Shown here piece by piece: positions 1 through 7,967 of a stretch of DNA of 25,857 nt. Every line of letters starts with the position of its first letter. Position 1 is the first letter of the stretch. The notes below the pieces were generated by a model. It was not told the origin of the DNA, made no database searches, and saw nothing but the letters and a program-made list of their open reading frames with translations. Location of the stretch: the NCBI GenBank assembly GCA_964552055.1, contig CAZKFL010000029.1, forward strand, positions 1-25,857, in the 5' to 3' direction. The DNA comes from VGMD01 sp964552055 (GTDB lineage: Bacteria; Chlamydiota; Chlamydiia; Chlamydiales; 2-12-FULL-49-11). A program made the translations under genes and the position numbers.

Positions 1-86
1 ATCTGCATCGGATCTGTAAAAACAGAGTCCTGCTTCGATAGCGCTAACGCTTCTGCAAATAAAAAGTGTCTCTTCCGCTAAACCTA
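1..86. other. Window edge, possible end of a neighbouring gene
   Basis: The sequence is open on the plus strand in frame 1 up to a TAA at 79-81, which would be the last 26 codons of a gene entering from the left and converging on the fucose synthase gene. One minus-strand frame is also open through the edge. Nothing in either translation is recognisable, so the coding strand cannot be decided here. Confidence 0.2.
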
Positions 87-1073
87 TCAATTCAAAATTA
101 AGGAACTATACCAATCAAGAGTTTTCTTAAGACCATCTTCAAGTGTAGTTTGGGATTTCCAACCAAGTGCATTAATTTTATCGACATTAAGTAATTTTTT
201 TGGAGTCCCATCTGGCTTAGATGAATCATATACTATTTCACCTTCAAAACCGGTAACGTTTTTGATAAGCATTGCTAGATCCGCTATAGAAATGTCTTTG
301 CCTGTTCCAATATTTACTATCTCAACACCCTCGTAATGATTCATTAAAAAAACAAGGGCATTTGCTAGATCGTCAACATAAAGGAATTCTCGAAATGGAG
401 TTCCTGTTCCCCAAATGGTGACACTACTCGCATTATTTTTTTTAGCTGAAACAAATTTAGAAAGAAGAGCCGGAAGAACATGTGAGTTTTGGAGATCAAA
501 ATTGTCATTAATGCCATAGAGATTTGTTGGCATGCATGAAATAAATTTTGCACCATATTGTTTGTTATAATATTCACATAATTTAAGGCCAGTAATTTTA
601 GCAATCGCGTAGGCCTCATTTGATTTTTCAAGAGGTCCACTTAATAGATATTCCTCACAGATGGGCTGCTCGCAATCTCTTGGATATATGCAGGATGAAC
701 CAAGAAAAAGAAGTTTTTTTACTTGGTGCTTATAAGCTGCATGTATTACATTTGCAGAAATCATAAGGTTATTATAAATAAATTCTGCTGGAGAGCTCAT
801 ATTGGCAACAATACCACCAACTTTTGCTGCAGCTAATATTACATACTCAGGTTTTTCTTCTTCAAAAAACGCGTCTACAGCCAACTGATTACACAAGTCT
901 AATTCTCGTGAAGATCTAAAAATCACATTTGTATACCCATCCTTTTCAAGCTCTCGAAGAATTGCAGATCCAACAAGTCCATTATGTCCTGCGACATAAA
1001 TTTTCGAGCTAAACTCCATTGCATACAATGATGAAATCATTGAAATCATAAAACAAAAACGTAAACAATTCAT
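87..1073 (-). CDS. fcl: GDP-L-fucose synthase (GDP-4-keto-6-deoxymannose epimerase/reductase)
   Basis: Cytosolic short-chain dehydrogenase/reductase that turns GDP-4-keto-6-deoxy-D-mannose into GDP-L-fucose with NADPH, giving activated fucose for surface glycans. Visible in the 328-aa reading: Rossmann motif GHNGLVG (29-35), SSCIYP around 126-131, the YxxxK pair Tyr155/Lys159, and NSHVLPALL with His198. Relative to E. coli Fcl numbering as I remember it (Ser107, Cys109, Tyr136, Lys140, His179) all key residues are present with a constant offset of 19. The first 18 residues are therefore extra. They are hydrophobic and leader-like, yet the only good ribosome site (AAAGGTGA, 5 nt away) serves the upstream ATG at 1073. 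The family-like start is Met19 (ATG at 1017-1019), which has no visible Shine-Dalgarno. The dehydratase partner gmd is not in the window. The gene is divergent from tolB. Confidence 0.93.
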   Translation of the reverse strand: MNCLRFCFMISMISSLYAMEFSSKIYVAGHNGLVGSAILRELEKDGYTNVIFRSSRELDLCNQLAVDAFFEEEKPEYVILAAAKVGGIVANMSSPAEFIYNNLMISANVIHAAYKHQVKKLLFLGSSCIYPRDCEQPICEEYLLSGPLEKSNEAYAIAKITGLKLCEYYNKQYGAKFISCMPTNLYGINDNFDLQNSHVLPALLSKFVSAKKNNASSVTIWGTGTPFREFLYVDDLANALVFLMNHYEGVEIVNIGTGKDISIADLAMLIKNVTGFEGEIVYDSSKPDGTPKKLLNVDKINALGWKSQTTLEDGLKKTLDWYSSLILN

Positions 1074-1199
1074 TTTTCACCTTTTTTTAAGCACCCTATA
1101 TGATCGTATTTTAAAAATTTATCCATTGAAAGAACTATACAACCAAATAGAAAAATTGATAACATGAATTAAAAATTTACCCGCTAGACTGAGGAAAAG

Positions 1200-2537
1200 A
1201 TGCATCGAATCCTTTTATTTATTACAATGATTAGCACACTACTTTGCGATGAAGTTATTGTTCATCTGGAAACAGATACAGGTGGCGTAACTAATGTGTA
1301 TTTAGCTAGCATTAGACCAATTGCAACTCCGTATGAAGAGGCCGTTAACGAGACATTGCGAAATGATTTGTCATTGTATGACAAATTCCAATTATTAGAA
1401 ATTAATGAATCTATGCAATTTACTGCGCACAATGAAGATCCATTAGTTGCTTTTCAAACAGCAACCTGGAGAAAATTGAATACCAGATTTGTCATTGTTC
1501 CAAAAATTGAAAAGAACACTCTGCAAATTCAAATATTTGATGTAAATACAGCAACTCTTAAAACGCTCTCCCCAATTGTTCTTACACAAAATATTTCTAA
1601 GGATTTGCATAACATTCATAAAGCCTCTGATTTAATTCATAAATTAGCTTTTGGCACACCAGGAATTGCTTCAAAACGCATTCTATATTCCTGTCAGATG
1701 AAAGGAGAAAATGAACAGCCGGACACATGGCGCTCTGATATTTGGGAAATGGATTATGACGGACGCAATCAAAAGCAAATCACTCAAGAAGAAAGCTATT
1801 GCATTACACCTGCATTTGTTCCAAATCCCCATCACCCAGAAAATTATGCATTTCTATATGTCACATACAAACAAGGACCACCACGCATATATATCTCTGC
1901 AAGAAATAGACTGAAAGGGGTTCCTCTAATTCCACTTAGAGGCAATCAACTTTTACCAACCTTATCCCTTACTCAAGATAAAATTGCATTTATCTCGGAT
2001 GCAAGCGGTAGAGCGGACCTGTTTATACAACCTTACCATTCTGAAAAAGGAGCTATCGGCAAACCTTACCAACTATACTCATTTCCAAGTAGCGTGCAAG
2101 CTTCTCCTACATTTCATCCCGATGGTACAAAATTAGCTTTTGTTTCTGATAAAAATGGAACGCCAAAAATATACTTAATTGATGCTCACGACTCTGAAAC
2201 TAATCGAAAGACACCTGAGCCTAAACTTCTTTCAAAAGCTACTCATGATAGCACATCACCTAGTTGGTCACCTGATGGGAAGAAAATTGCGTTTAGCGCA
2301 AAAATAAATGGAGTTCGGCAAATTTGGATTTATGATATAGAAAAAGGAGAGGAGAAACAATTAACTACTGGATTATGCGATAAGGAAAATCCCTCATGGG
2401 CTCCAGATAGTACGCATTTAGTTTATAATACAACCTCTCCCACACACGATATATATATGACCAGCCTGAATAACCCAACTCCCGTGCGCCTTACAAATGG
2501 TCCGGGAATTAAACATTATCCTGTATTTGAGCCATAA
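1200..2537 (+). CDS. tolB: Tol-Pal system beta-propeller protein TolB
   Basis: Periplasmic protein that binds Pal and works in outer-membrane constriction and envelope integrity. The 445 residues start with a short hydrophobic export signal (about 1-16, ending near LLC). An N-terminal mixed domain extends to about 150, and a six-bladed propeller fills the rest. The propeller shows repeated blade motifs: FHPDGTKLAFVS, SWSPDGKKIAF and SWAPDSTHLVY. Length fits the family (about 430). GAGGAAAAG directly precedes the ATG. It is the first gene of an operon: pal begins 8 nt after its stop, then a coiled-coil lipoprotein, murI and a response regulator follow. The genes for the inner-membrane motor (TolQ/TolR or ExbB/ExbD) and TolA are not adjacent, as fcl lies divergently upstream. 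Confidence 0.95.
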   Translation: MHRILLFITMISTLLCDEVIVHLETDTGGVTNVYLASIRPIATPYEEAVNETLRNDLSLYDKFQLLEINESMQFTAHNEDPLVAFQTATWRKLNTRFVIVPKIEKNTLQIQIFDVNTATLKTLSPIVLTQNISKDLHNIHKASDLIHKLAFGTPGIASKRILYSCQMKGENEQPDTWRSDIWEMDYDGRNQKQITQEESYCITPAFVPNPHHPENYAFLYVTYKQGPPRIYISARNRLKGVPLIPLRGNQLLPTLSLTQDKIAFISDASGRADLFIQPYHSEKGAIGKPYQLYSFPSSVQASPTFHPDGTKLAFVSDKNGTPKIYLIDAHDSETNRKTPEPKLLSKATHDSTSPSWSPDGKKIAFSAKINGVRQIWIYDIEKGEEKQLTTGLCDKENPSWAPDSTHLVYNTTSPTHDIYMTSLNNPTPVRLTNGPGIKHYPVFEP

Positions 2538-2545
2538 GGAAAAGA

Positions 2546-3223
2546 ATGAAACAGTTTAAATTTATAAGTTTACTAGCCATTTCTTTAATGACAACAGGGT
2601 GTACTACATCACTTGCAACTCTGTGGGAGAATACAAAGACCGGCATTAGAGGAGCAACTTATGCAAGCAGAGCGCTTATTACAAAGGATCCAAGCTCAAG
2701 ACTAGTCTCTTCGACAGCAGAATTTTTTGGATCATTAGAAGCTGAATTTATTCCGCTCTCTGATCAAGATATGCAGTCATTTACTTTATCCCAAGCAAAG
2801 GAAGTTCCAGGAATCCCAGGCGGTAAGATACCTGGCATTAATTCATTTCATGCACCTTCAAAAACATTAGCTGCAACATTTACTAAAATTTATTTTAACA
2901 CAGATCAGCACACACCAAAAGACAAAGACAATCTTGCTGCAATTCATAGAATGGCGACATTCCTTAAAAAGCACCCCTCCGTTTATATATTTATTGAGGG
3001 ACACACAGACGAAAGAGCTCCAGAAGCTTACAACCTTTCCCTTGGGACAAAGCGTAGCAACTGCGTAAGAAATCTTTTGATCAAGGAAGGTGTGAATCCT
3101 GAGCAATTATTTACTATCAGCTACGGAAAAGAGCGCCCTGAATCAATTGGTCATTCAGAAAAAACCTGGTCTAAAAATAGAAGAGTTGCGTTCAAACTTT
3201 ATGATAGAGAAGGTAAATTGTGA
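2546..3223 (+). CDS. pal: Peptidoglycan-associated lipoprotein Pal (OmpA-like)
   Basis: Outer-membrane lipoprotein that tethers the membrane to peptidoglycan and is TolB's partner. The 225-aa product has a lipoprotein signal ending in TTGC (Cys19, slightly atypical lipobox). A linker region of about 90 residues follows, and then an OmpA C-terminal domain from about 110 to 222. The domain shows EGHTDERAPEAYNLSLGTKR and, near the end, NRRVAFKL; the Asp of HTDE and the Arg of NRR are the usual diaminopimelate-binding positions. The linker is longer than in E. coli Pal (173 aa). AAGGAAAAG precedes the ATG. The next gene overlaps the stop by 4 nt (GTGA), so translation is likely coupled. Presence of a binding-competent Pal suggests the organism still makes some peptidoglycan, in line with murI in the same operon. 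Confidence 0.94.
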   Translation: MKQFKFISLLAISLMTTGCTTSLATLWENTKTGIRGATYASRALITKDPSSRLVSSTAEFFGSLEAEFIPLSDQDMQSFTLSQAKEVPGIPGGKIPGINSFHAPSKTLAATFTKIYFNTDQHTPKDKDNLAAIHRMATFLKKHPSVYIFIEGHTDERAPEAYNLSLGTKRSNCVRNLLIKEGVNPEQLFTISYGKERPESIGHSEKTWSKNRRVAFKLYDREGKL

Positions 3224-3717
3224 GACGTCTATTATATCTACCTTTTTTATTCTCTATTGGATGTAGCACAATGGGGAGCGGCCCAAAATCTGATAAATAT
3301 CAAATGGAAATGACCCTTCATAAAACAAGAGCTGATCTTGAGGAAGCAAAACACGATCTTCATTCACTCAAAATGGAATTCTCTATTTTAGATGGAAAAA
3401 TGGTTAACCATGAAGACCAAATGGCTGCCCTTAAAAATGATACGTTTGATCTCCATCAAACTAAGCTTGAAAGCTGCCATGGTCAGATAGTTGGTCTAGA
3501 ACGAAAATTTTCGATTTTGGAAACAAAACTCGAATCAGTTTCGGAGCAGTTGCAGAAATTTGCCTCAATGACAAATGAATTAACTAAAGCGCTAGCCCAA
3601 GGAAAAGAAAAGATTAATGAGCTTGAAAGATCTCTTGCAAAAGAGACTAAATCATCCTCTGATCTTGCTAAAAAAATGACGCTAGCTCTTGAGCAAAACG
3701 CCCATGGAACTGATTAG
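3220..3717 (+). CDS. Coiled-coil lipoprotein of the tol-pal operon
   Basis: Small predicted lipoprotein of 165 aa. The start is GTG at 3220, overlapping the pal stop, and the leader ends SIGC (Cys15), so the mature protein would be lipid-anchored. Residues 25 to about 155 are rich in Glu/Lys/Leu heptads with no Pro after residue 22, giving one long coiled coil. Position after pal recalls CpoB/YbgF, which starts with a trimeric coiled coil, but no TPR domain follows here. Chlamydia carries a LysM-type protein in this slot; no LysM motif is visible here. A periplasmic spacer or Tol-Pal accessory role is inferred from position only. Confidence 0.8.
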   Translation: MRRLLYLPFLFSIGCSTMGSGPKSDKYQMEMTLHKTRADLEEAKHDLHSLKMEFSILDGKMVNHEDQMAALKNDTFDLHQTKLESCHGQIVGLERKFSILETKLESVSEQLQKFASMTNELTKALAQGKEKINELERSLAKETKSSSDLAKKMTLALEQNAHGTD

Positions 3718-3731
3718 CAAAAAGGTTCAAT

Positions 3732-4472
3732 ATGTTAGGGATGTTGGATTCGGGTGTAGGTGGCCTCTCTGTGTGGAAGGAATTAAAAAGAATTTCTCCA
3801 AAAAGTGGCGTCCTATATTTTGCAGATAGCGCACGAGTTCCCTATGGGAATCTTACTAAAGAAAAAATATTTATTTATGCAAAGGAATCTATTGATCATT
3901 TAATTGATCTAGGGGCAACCTCTATAGCAATTGCATGTCATACAATTGCAACTAATGTAGGGCCATTACTAAAACACTCCACAAAAGTTCCTATTCTCGA
4001 TATTGCTTCTCACTCCCTACCATTGCTTAAAAAATTTAATAACACAACACTTATAGGGACTAAAGCTACAGTTAATTCAGGTTATTATCAAAGAGCTCTT
4101 GGTGAAAAAATACAAGCAGCTTTTGCTTGCGGGGACTTAGTCCCTATGATCGAAAGTGGTGTTATTGATGTAGATATCGTAAAAGCCTCTTTAAAAGCAA
4201 TTGATCCAAACTCAGAGGCACTTTTTTTAGCTTGCACCCATTTCCCTCTAATCAAGGAATTTATACACTCAATATTGCCAAATATGCTTCTTATCGATCC
4301 AGCAGAAAGCTTTGCAAGGGAAATACTTTGCTATACAAATGAAAAACCAGACGAGTTTTTTACAACCGGTGATCCTGCTCATTTTCATAGATCTGCGTCA
4401 AATTTCTGCCAAATGCAAAAAGTTCCTTCCCCTTTACTGATAAAATCTTTATACTCAACTCTACTTTCTTAA
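3732..4472 (+). CDS. murI: Glutamate racemase
   Basis: Cytosolic cofactor-independent racemase that makes D-glutamate from L-glutamate for the peptidoglycan stem peptide. In the 246-aa product: DSGVGGLSV at 6-14, PYG at 37-39, first catalytic cysteine in ACHTIAT (Cys69), second in ACTHFPLI (Cys168). Both cysteines are present, so activity is expected. The residue after Cys69 is His70 where most family members have Asn (ACNT), a substrate-contacting position. The length is slightly short (usual 255-285). AAAGG lies upstream of the ATG. It is 14 nt after the coiled-coil lipoprotein and 6 nt before the response regulator, so it belongs to the envelope operon. Chlamydia itself, to my knowledge, has no murI, while several environmental relatives do. 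Confidence 0.93.
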   Translation: MLGMLDSGVGGLSVWKELKRISPKSGVLYFADSARVPYGNLTKEKIFIYAKESIDHLIDLGATSIAIACHTIATNVGPLLKHSTKVPILDIASHSLPLLKKFNNTTLIGTKATVNSGYYQRALGEKIQAAFACGDLVPMIESGVIDVDIVKASLKAIDPNSEALFLACTHFPLIKEFIHSILPNMLLIDPAESFAREILCYTNEKPDEFFTTGDPAHFHRSASNFCQMQKVPSPLLIKSLYSTLLS

Positions 4473-4478
4473 TTATAG

Positions 4479-5252
4479 ATGAGGCAAAAGCTTTTTATGA
4501 GTCAAAAAAAACGTATTTTATTAATTGAAGACGAAGAAGATATAGCAGCACTAATCAAGCTTCAAGCTGAAATCAGTGGTTATAAACTTCATGTAGAAGT
4601 AGATGGAATTAATGGATTTAGAGCGGTAGAAAGGGAAAAACCCGATCTAGTGGTGTTAGATCTTATGCTTCCTGGAATGAACGGATACGATCTTTGTAGG
4701 AAAATTAAGGCGACTTCAGAGCTAAGACACATCCCTATTATCATTCTTTCTGCGAAAAGCGAAGAGCTTGATGTCCTTCTTGGACTTGAACTCGGTGCTG
4801 ATGACTATGTGGCTAAGCCCTTCTCACCTAAAATTTTAATTTCACGCATCAAAGCAGTATTACGTCGTGGAAAAGATAATGAGAAAACACCAAAAATCAT
4901 TAACTTTGCAGAGTTTACTCTAGAAGTCGATCGTTATATCCTTCGTAAGAATGAGAAAACAATCGCTCTCACTCTCTCTGAGTTTGGCATACTAAAAAGA
5001 CTTCTTCTCAATAAAGGCAAAGTCCTTACACGTAACCAACTTCTTGATGATATTCACAATGATGACGCGTTTGTTGTAGACCGCAATATTGACGTCCACG
5101 TTGCAGCACTCCGAAGGAAACTCGGACCCGGCTTTGAATGGATCGATACAGTTCGCGGCGTTGGCTACCGTTTCAAATTAAGCCTTACTGAAAACGAAGC
5201 TCCTGATGACTTTCTTGTTGAAGAGGAAGAAGAGATTTCATCACTTGTCTAA
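4479..5252 (+). CDS. OmpR/PhoB-family response regulator
   Basis: DNA-binding transcription regulator of 257 aa. Receiver domain about 12-128: acidic pocket in LIEDEED (17-20), phospho-acceptor Asp61 in LVVLDLMLPG, Ser91 and Lys113 in the standard switch positions. A winged-helix domain covers about 140-235, ending with the family signature around DTVRGVGYRF. All phosphorylation residues are intact, unlike the atypical chlamydial ChxR. The acidic tail (EEEEE near the end) is unusual. Met7 (ATG at 4497) fits the family start better than the ATG at 4479, and neither has a strong ribosome site. No histidine kinase gene is nearby, so the signal source is unknown. Being last in the tolB operon suggests a link to envelope state, which is inference. 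Confidence 0.92.
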   Translation: MRQKLFMSQKKRILLIEDEEDIAALIKLQAEISGYKLHVEVDGINGFRAVEREKPDLVVLDLMLPGMNGYDLCRKIKATSELRHIPIIILSAKSEELDVLLGLELGADDYVAKPFSPKILISRIKAVLRRGKDNEKTPKIINFAEFTLEVDRYILRKNEKTIALTLSEFGILKRLLLNKGKVLTRNQLLDDIHNDDAFVVDRNIDVHVAALRRKLGPGFEWIDTVRGVGYRFKLSLTENEAPDDFLVEEEEEISSLV

Positions 5253-5261
5253 AAGAATTTA

Positions 5262-5292
5262 TTATCCTTCGCTTACTACTAGCGAAGGATAA
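5262..5292 (-). terminator. Hairpin at the convergent gene end
   Basis: A perfect 11-bp inverted repeat, TTATCCTTCGC (5262-5272) and GCGAAGGATAA (5282-5292), with a 9-nt loop. It lies 9 nt after the response regulator stop. On the minus strand it contains the last codons and TAA stop of the membrane protein gene. T-rich sequence follows the stem in the minus direction only (AAATTCTTTT), so it should terminate the minus-strand gene best and may work weakly both ways. Confidence 0.65.
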
Positions 5293-5879
5293 TTCCGAAG
5301 CAGACGAATAGCAATTGGCTTAACTAGCCCGGCAAGTGTATAACTTAAAGTTTGAGCAACAATTAGATTTTGACTAAGAATCGTAGTTGCAATCATTGAT
5401 ATCATAAATATAAAACCTGTATATTGATCTGCTCTCTTAATCACCAAATGTGTTGAACGCGGCCCATTATTTAGAAAAATTCTATGGCATACAGAGTTGA
5501 GTGAAGATCCCGTATCTGAAATTGGCCTGTTTGGATAATAGGCAAAAACCTTCATAGCTAAAGCATGAAAACTTATTACAGCCCCCTTAAGAAAAAATGA
5601 AGAAGACAAAGCATACATTTTCATTGAAATCAGGGAAAAACTAACAATACCTACCACGGGAGATTTCCATGTTCCATACCCACATATTTTTGAAGGAATA
5701 TAAAAAATATTACGAATCGGAGAAATATGTATGATACCCCCAGAAAACTCTCCTATTAGGAGAGCAAACCAATCCCACTGATTTGGACTCTTTAAAAGAA
5801 AATCTACTGCATATCGAGAAATAGTCACACAGTTTGTAAAATTGAACTCTCTTGGAGCAGTAAGTTCTGCAATACTCAT
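5262..5879 (-). CDS. Hypothetical membrane protein
   Basis: Unrecognised protein of about 205 aa. ATG at 5877-5879 is preferred because GGGA lies about 9 nt upstream. A TTG at 5892-5894 would add five residues but has only a weak site. Hydrophobic stretches are visible around residues 35-55, 80-115 and 150-185, the last two long enough to span a membrane, with Arg/Lys between them. No catalytic motif or signal peptide is obvious. It is convergent to the tolB operon, and its final codons form one arm of the terminator hairpin. It could be a chlamydial lineage-specific membrane or inclusion-membrane-like protein; there is no direct evidence for either. Confidence 0.7.
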   Translation of the reverse strand: MSIAELTAPREFNFTNCVTISRYAVDFLLKSPNQWDWFALLIGEFSGGIIHISPIRNIFYIPSKICGYGTWKSPVVGIVSFSLISMKMYALSSSFFLKGAVISFHALAMKVFAYYPNRPISDTGSSLNSVCHRIFLNNGPRSTHLVIKRADQYTGFIFMISMIATTILSQNLIVAQTLSYTLAGLVKPIAIRLLRNYPSLVVSEG

Positions 5880-6044
5880 GTCGGATATTCCCAATTATTT
5901 AATCTTTATAAGCATACTAGATTACTTAGTCAATTACCAGTAAATTATCCGACTACTATAAATAAAAACTTTAATGATTGTATTTTAATTACGAATATGT
6001 TTTTTATAAGGGATAAACAAATAATTATTTAAAAGGCGGGTTTT

Positions 6045-6407
6045 ATGAAAAGGTCAATTACAATCCTAAGTGCCTTATTTATCATAACATCATGCTCGCA
6101 TAAGAGTGACATTCCCACAAAACCAATAGATTCTAATTATTCTCAAAAACAAGGACTCTCCATTCCAGATGAAGACCTCCAATTACTCATGGAACATGGC
6201 CCCCAAATTTTGAAAAAAATTAAAGACCCAATGCCGATGAGTATCGATGATATTATTTCTATGCAACAATTAGGTTTTACATCGGACATCCTTATAAGAA
6301 TCATCAATCACACAGGAAGCAAATTCGAATTGACAACAGCTGACGTGTTAAGACTGCAGGCAGAAGGGGTGCCATTCAAGGTAATTAATTATATGATAAG
6401 GACTTAA
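6045..6407 (+). CDS. Small lipoprotein with repeated helical motif
   Basis: Predicted lipoprotein of 120 aa: leader with lipobox ITSC (Cys17), a polar linker, then a helical module at about 63-119. The module carries the pattern SIDDIISMQQLGF...ILIRIIN...LTTADVLRLQAEGVPFKVINYM, that is, two turns of 'D-hydrophobic-x-x-hydrophobic-x-x-x-G-hydrophobic'. The next gene carries the same module, so the two are likely tandem duplicates or domain-sharing neighbours. AAGGCGGG gives a strong ribosome site before the ATG. The next ATG follows the TAA directly (0 nt), so the two genes are co-translated. Function unknown; an outer-membrane or periplasmic location is inferred from the lipobox. Confidence 0.82.
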   Translation: MKRSITILSALFIITSCSHKSDIPTKPIDSNYSQKQGLSIPDEDLQLLMEHGPQILKKIKDPMPMSIDDIISMQQLGFTSDILIRIINHTGSKFELTTADVLRLQAEGVPFKVINYMIRT

Positions 6408-6842
6408 ATGAATAGATATATTGCCATACCTCTTATTTGTTTAAGCTTTTTAAGCTGCGAAACTAAGGCTGGTACCGGAGCATTACTCGGTGGTGGTGGT
6501 GGAGCAATTATAGGTGGAGCACTAGGCGGCGGCACAGGAGCATTAATTGGAGCTGGCGCTGGAGCAGTTGGTGGTGCAATTATTGGAGCAACACTTGATG
6601 CCTCTGATAGAGACAAATTAAATGATAGCACAAGAAAGCGTTATGATAGCGGTGAGCCATTAACTGTAGACGATGTGATCGCGATGTATAAAGCCGGCAT
6701 TTCGGAAGATAAAATCATTGGCGCAATAAATGGCAATGGAACCTATCAATTAACCTCTGATGATGTACGTAAATTAAAAAATGTAGGGGTCTCACAAAAT
6801 GTAATTAAGTCGATGAGAGAAAACTCTATATATGACAGGTAA
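6408..6842 (+). CDS. Glycine-zipper lipoprotein
   Basis: Predicted lipoprotein of 144 aa. The leader ends FLSC (Cys17). Residues 22-62 form a glycine zipper (runs such as GALLGGGGGAIIGGAL and GALIGAGAGAVGGAIIG), the kind of segment found in envelope proteins that pack helices in or on membranes. Residues 85-138 repeat the helical module of the preceding protein: TVDDVIAMYKAGI...KIIGAING...LTSDDVRKLKNVGVSQNVIKSM. It is translated from an ATG abutting the previous stop. No enzymatic feature. The pair is probably an envelope module; a stress or surface role is inference only. Confidence 0.85.
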   Translation: MNRYIAIPLICLSFLSCETKAGTGALLGGGGGAIIGGALGGGTGALIGAGAGAVGGAIIGATLDASDRDKLNDSTRKRYDSGEPLTVDDVIAMYKAGISEDKIIGAINGNGTYQLTSDDVRKLKNVGVSQNVIKSMRENSIYDR

Positions 6843-6861
6843 AAGAAAGAACAAAAAAATT

Positions 6862-6891
6862 TTGATTGAGATTATGTACGCTTTGGATAAT
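6862..6891 (+). promoter_or_regulatory. Putative sigma70-type promoter for the TPR membrane protein gene
   Basis: TTGATT (6862-6867), an 18-nt spacer and GATAAT (6886-6891) match the housekeeping consensus well. Transcription would begin near 6898, about 30 nt before the ATG at 6929. It sits just after the stop of the glycine-zipper lipoprotein. Confidence 0.45.
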
Positions 6892-6928
6892 TCTGTAATG
6901 AAAAACTTCAATTTTTGGGACTTTTGAA

Positions 6929-7957
6929 ATGGCTACCTTTTACCAGACTCAAGCGACAGAAACGTATCCTATTCAAGAATATGCTGATAGCATTGAAAAA
7001 GAAGGTTCCCTTTTATTCTCTAAATTTAGACAACTTTTAAATTCGTATACCTTTTTTCATATCTCATTTTTTTTAATTGCGTTAGTAGAGGTAGCAATTC
7101 TCTCCATTTCGATTTTTAATTACAAAGAATCTGTAGCCTTTATTATCACTCTTGGAAGCCTAATACTTACACTATTTTCCTATTTTATTCTTGGATACTA
7201 TTTCCAAGGTAAAAAAGGAGAGCAACTCCAAGAACTTAAAACGCAATTTTATCAAGCTTGTAGAAAACATATAATTCCAACACTGCCCGATGATGAAGTT
7301 CATCTCGCAATTGCTAAGTGCTCTTTTCAACTTAGCTCATCGATCGGACAAAAACGGATATATGCACTTTCATTACCCCCATTTGAATTTGTTAAAGATT
7401 TCCTCTTAAAAAGCAGATTTATATTTCATTACAAAGATGTCTTAATGTTTCAAGAGTTACTAATTCAACTATCTTTGGATGAGTATATTGAGGTTTTAAA
7501 ATCAGAGCCAACTAATCTCGCAATCCACACCTCATTAGCAAATGTCTATATGATGTTATCAAAAATTTATCAAAGAGTACCTGAACTTTCATCCTATCTC
7601 TCAGATAGAATTTTTAAAAAATTAGGACTCGAAGAGAAAGTTGAGCTGGCAATTAAAAGTGCGATTGAAGAGCTTAAGATTTTAGATGATCTTGCGCCTA
7701 ATGATCCCTGGACTCATGCCCAACTAGCATGCTCTTATCATCAATTAGAAAGATGGGATGAGGAACTCTGTGAATATGAGATTTTGGCAAGACTCCGCGC
7801 AAAAGACAAAGAAATTTTGCTCCGTTTAGGAATTTTATATTTTAAACTCGGGAAAACAGCAAAAGGCCTTCTTACTTACGAATCCCTCCGCAAAATCGAT
7901 GCACAATACGGTGGCCACTTAATCTCCCACTACAGCCGCCTATCCCTCACCACCTAA
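6929..7957 (+). CDS. Membrane-anchored TPR-like protein
   Basis: A 342-aa protein with two adjacent membrane helices near the N-terminus (about 42-63 and 69-92) and a large soluble part. The soluble region is helical, with TPR-like pairs best seen at about 195-225 (NLAIHTSLANVYMMLSKIY) and 260-325 (PNDPWTHAQLACSYHQLERW, then DKEILLRLGILYFKLGKTAKG). With a hairpin of two membrane helices, both ends should be on the same side, probably the cytosol, so the TPR part may dock other proteins at the inner membrane. GGGA lies about 9 nt before the ATG. It is not clearly in an operon: it has its own promoter candidate and is followed by a palindromic element. Unrecognised beyond the repeat type. Confidence 0.82.
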   Translation: MATFYQTQATETYPIQEYADSIEKEGSLLFSKFRQLLNSYTFFHISFFLIALVEVAILSISIFNYKESVAFIITLGSLILTLFSYFILGYYFQGKKGEQLQELKTQFYQACRKHIIPTLPDDEVHLAIAKCSFQLSSSIGQKRIYALSLPPFEFVKDFLLKSRFIFHYKDVLMFQELLIQLSLDEYIEVLKSEPTNLAIHTSLANVYMMLSKIYQRVPELSSYLSDRIFKKLGLEEKVELAIKSAIEELKILDDLAPNDPWTHAQLACSYHQLERWDEELCEYEILARLRAKDKEILLRLGILYFKLGKTAKGLLTYESLRKIDAQYGGHLISHYSRLSLTT

Positions 7958-7967
7958 TAATAAGAAC

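Noticed and set aside
3220..3717. Calling the coiled-coil lipoprotein CpoB/YbgF
   Set aside because: Only the coiled coil and gene position agree. The TPR domain that defines CpoB is absent, so the name was not used.
6404..6631. Proline/alanine-rich minus-strand reading frame opposite the glycine-zipper gene
   Set aside because: It is the reverse of the glycine-rich codons; the plus-strand gene has a lipobox and direct coupling to its neighbour.
6898..6927. Nine-codon ORF MKNFNFWDF before the TPR membrane protein gene, resembling an aromatic attenuator leader peptide
   Set aside because: It has no ribosome site, starts at the predicted transcription start, and no alternative terminator/antiterminator stems are visible. 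The following gene is not biosynthetic.
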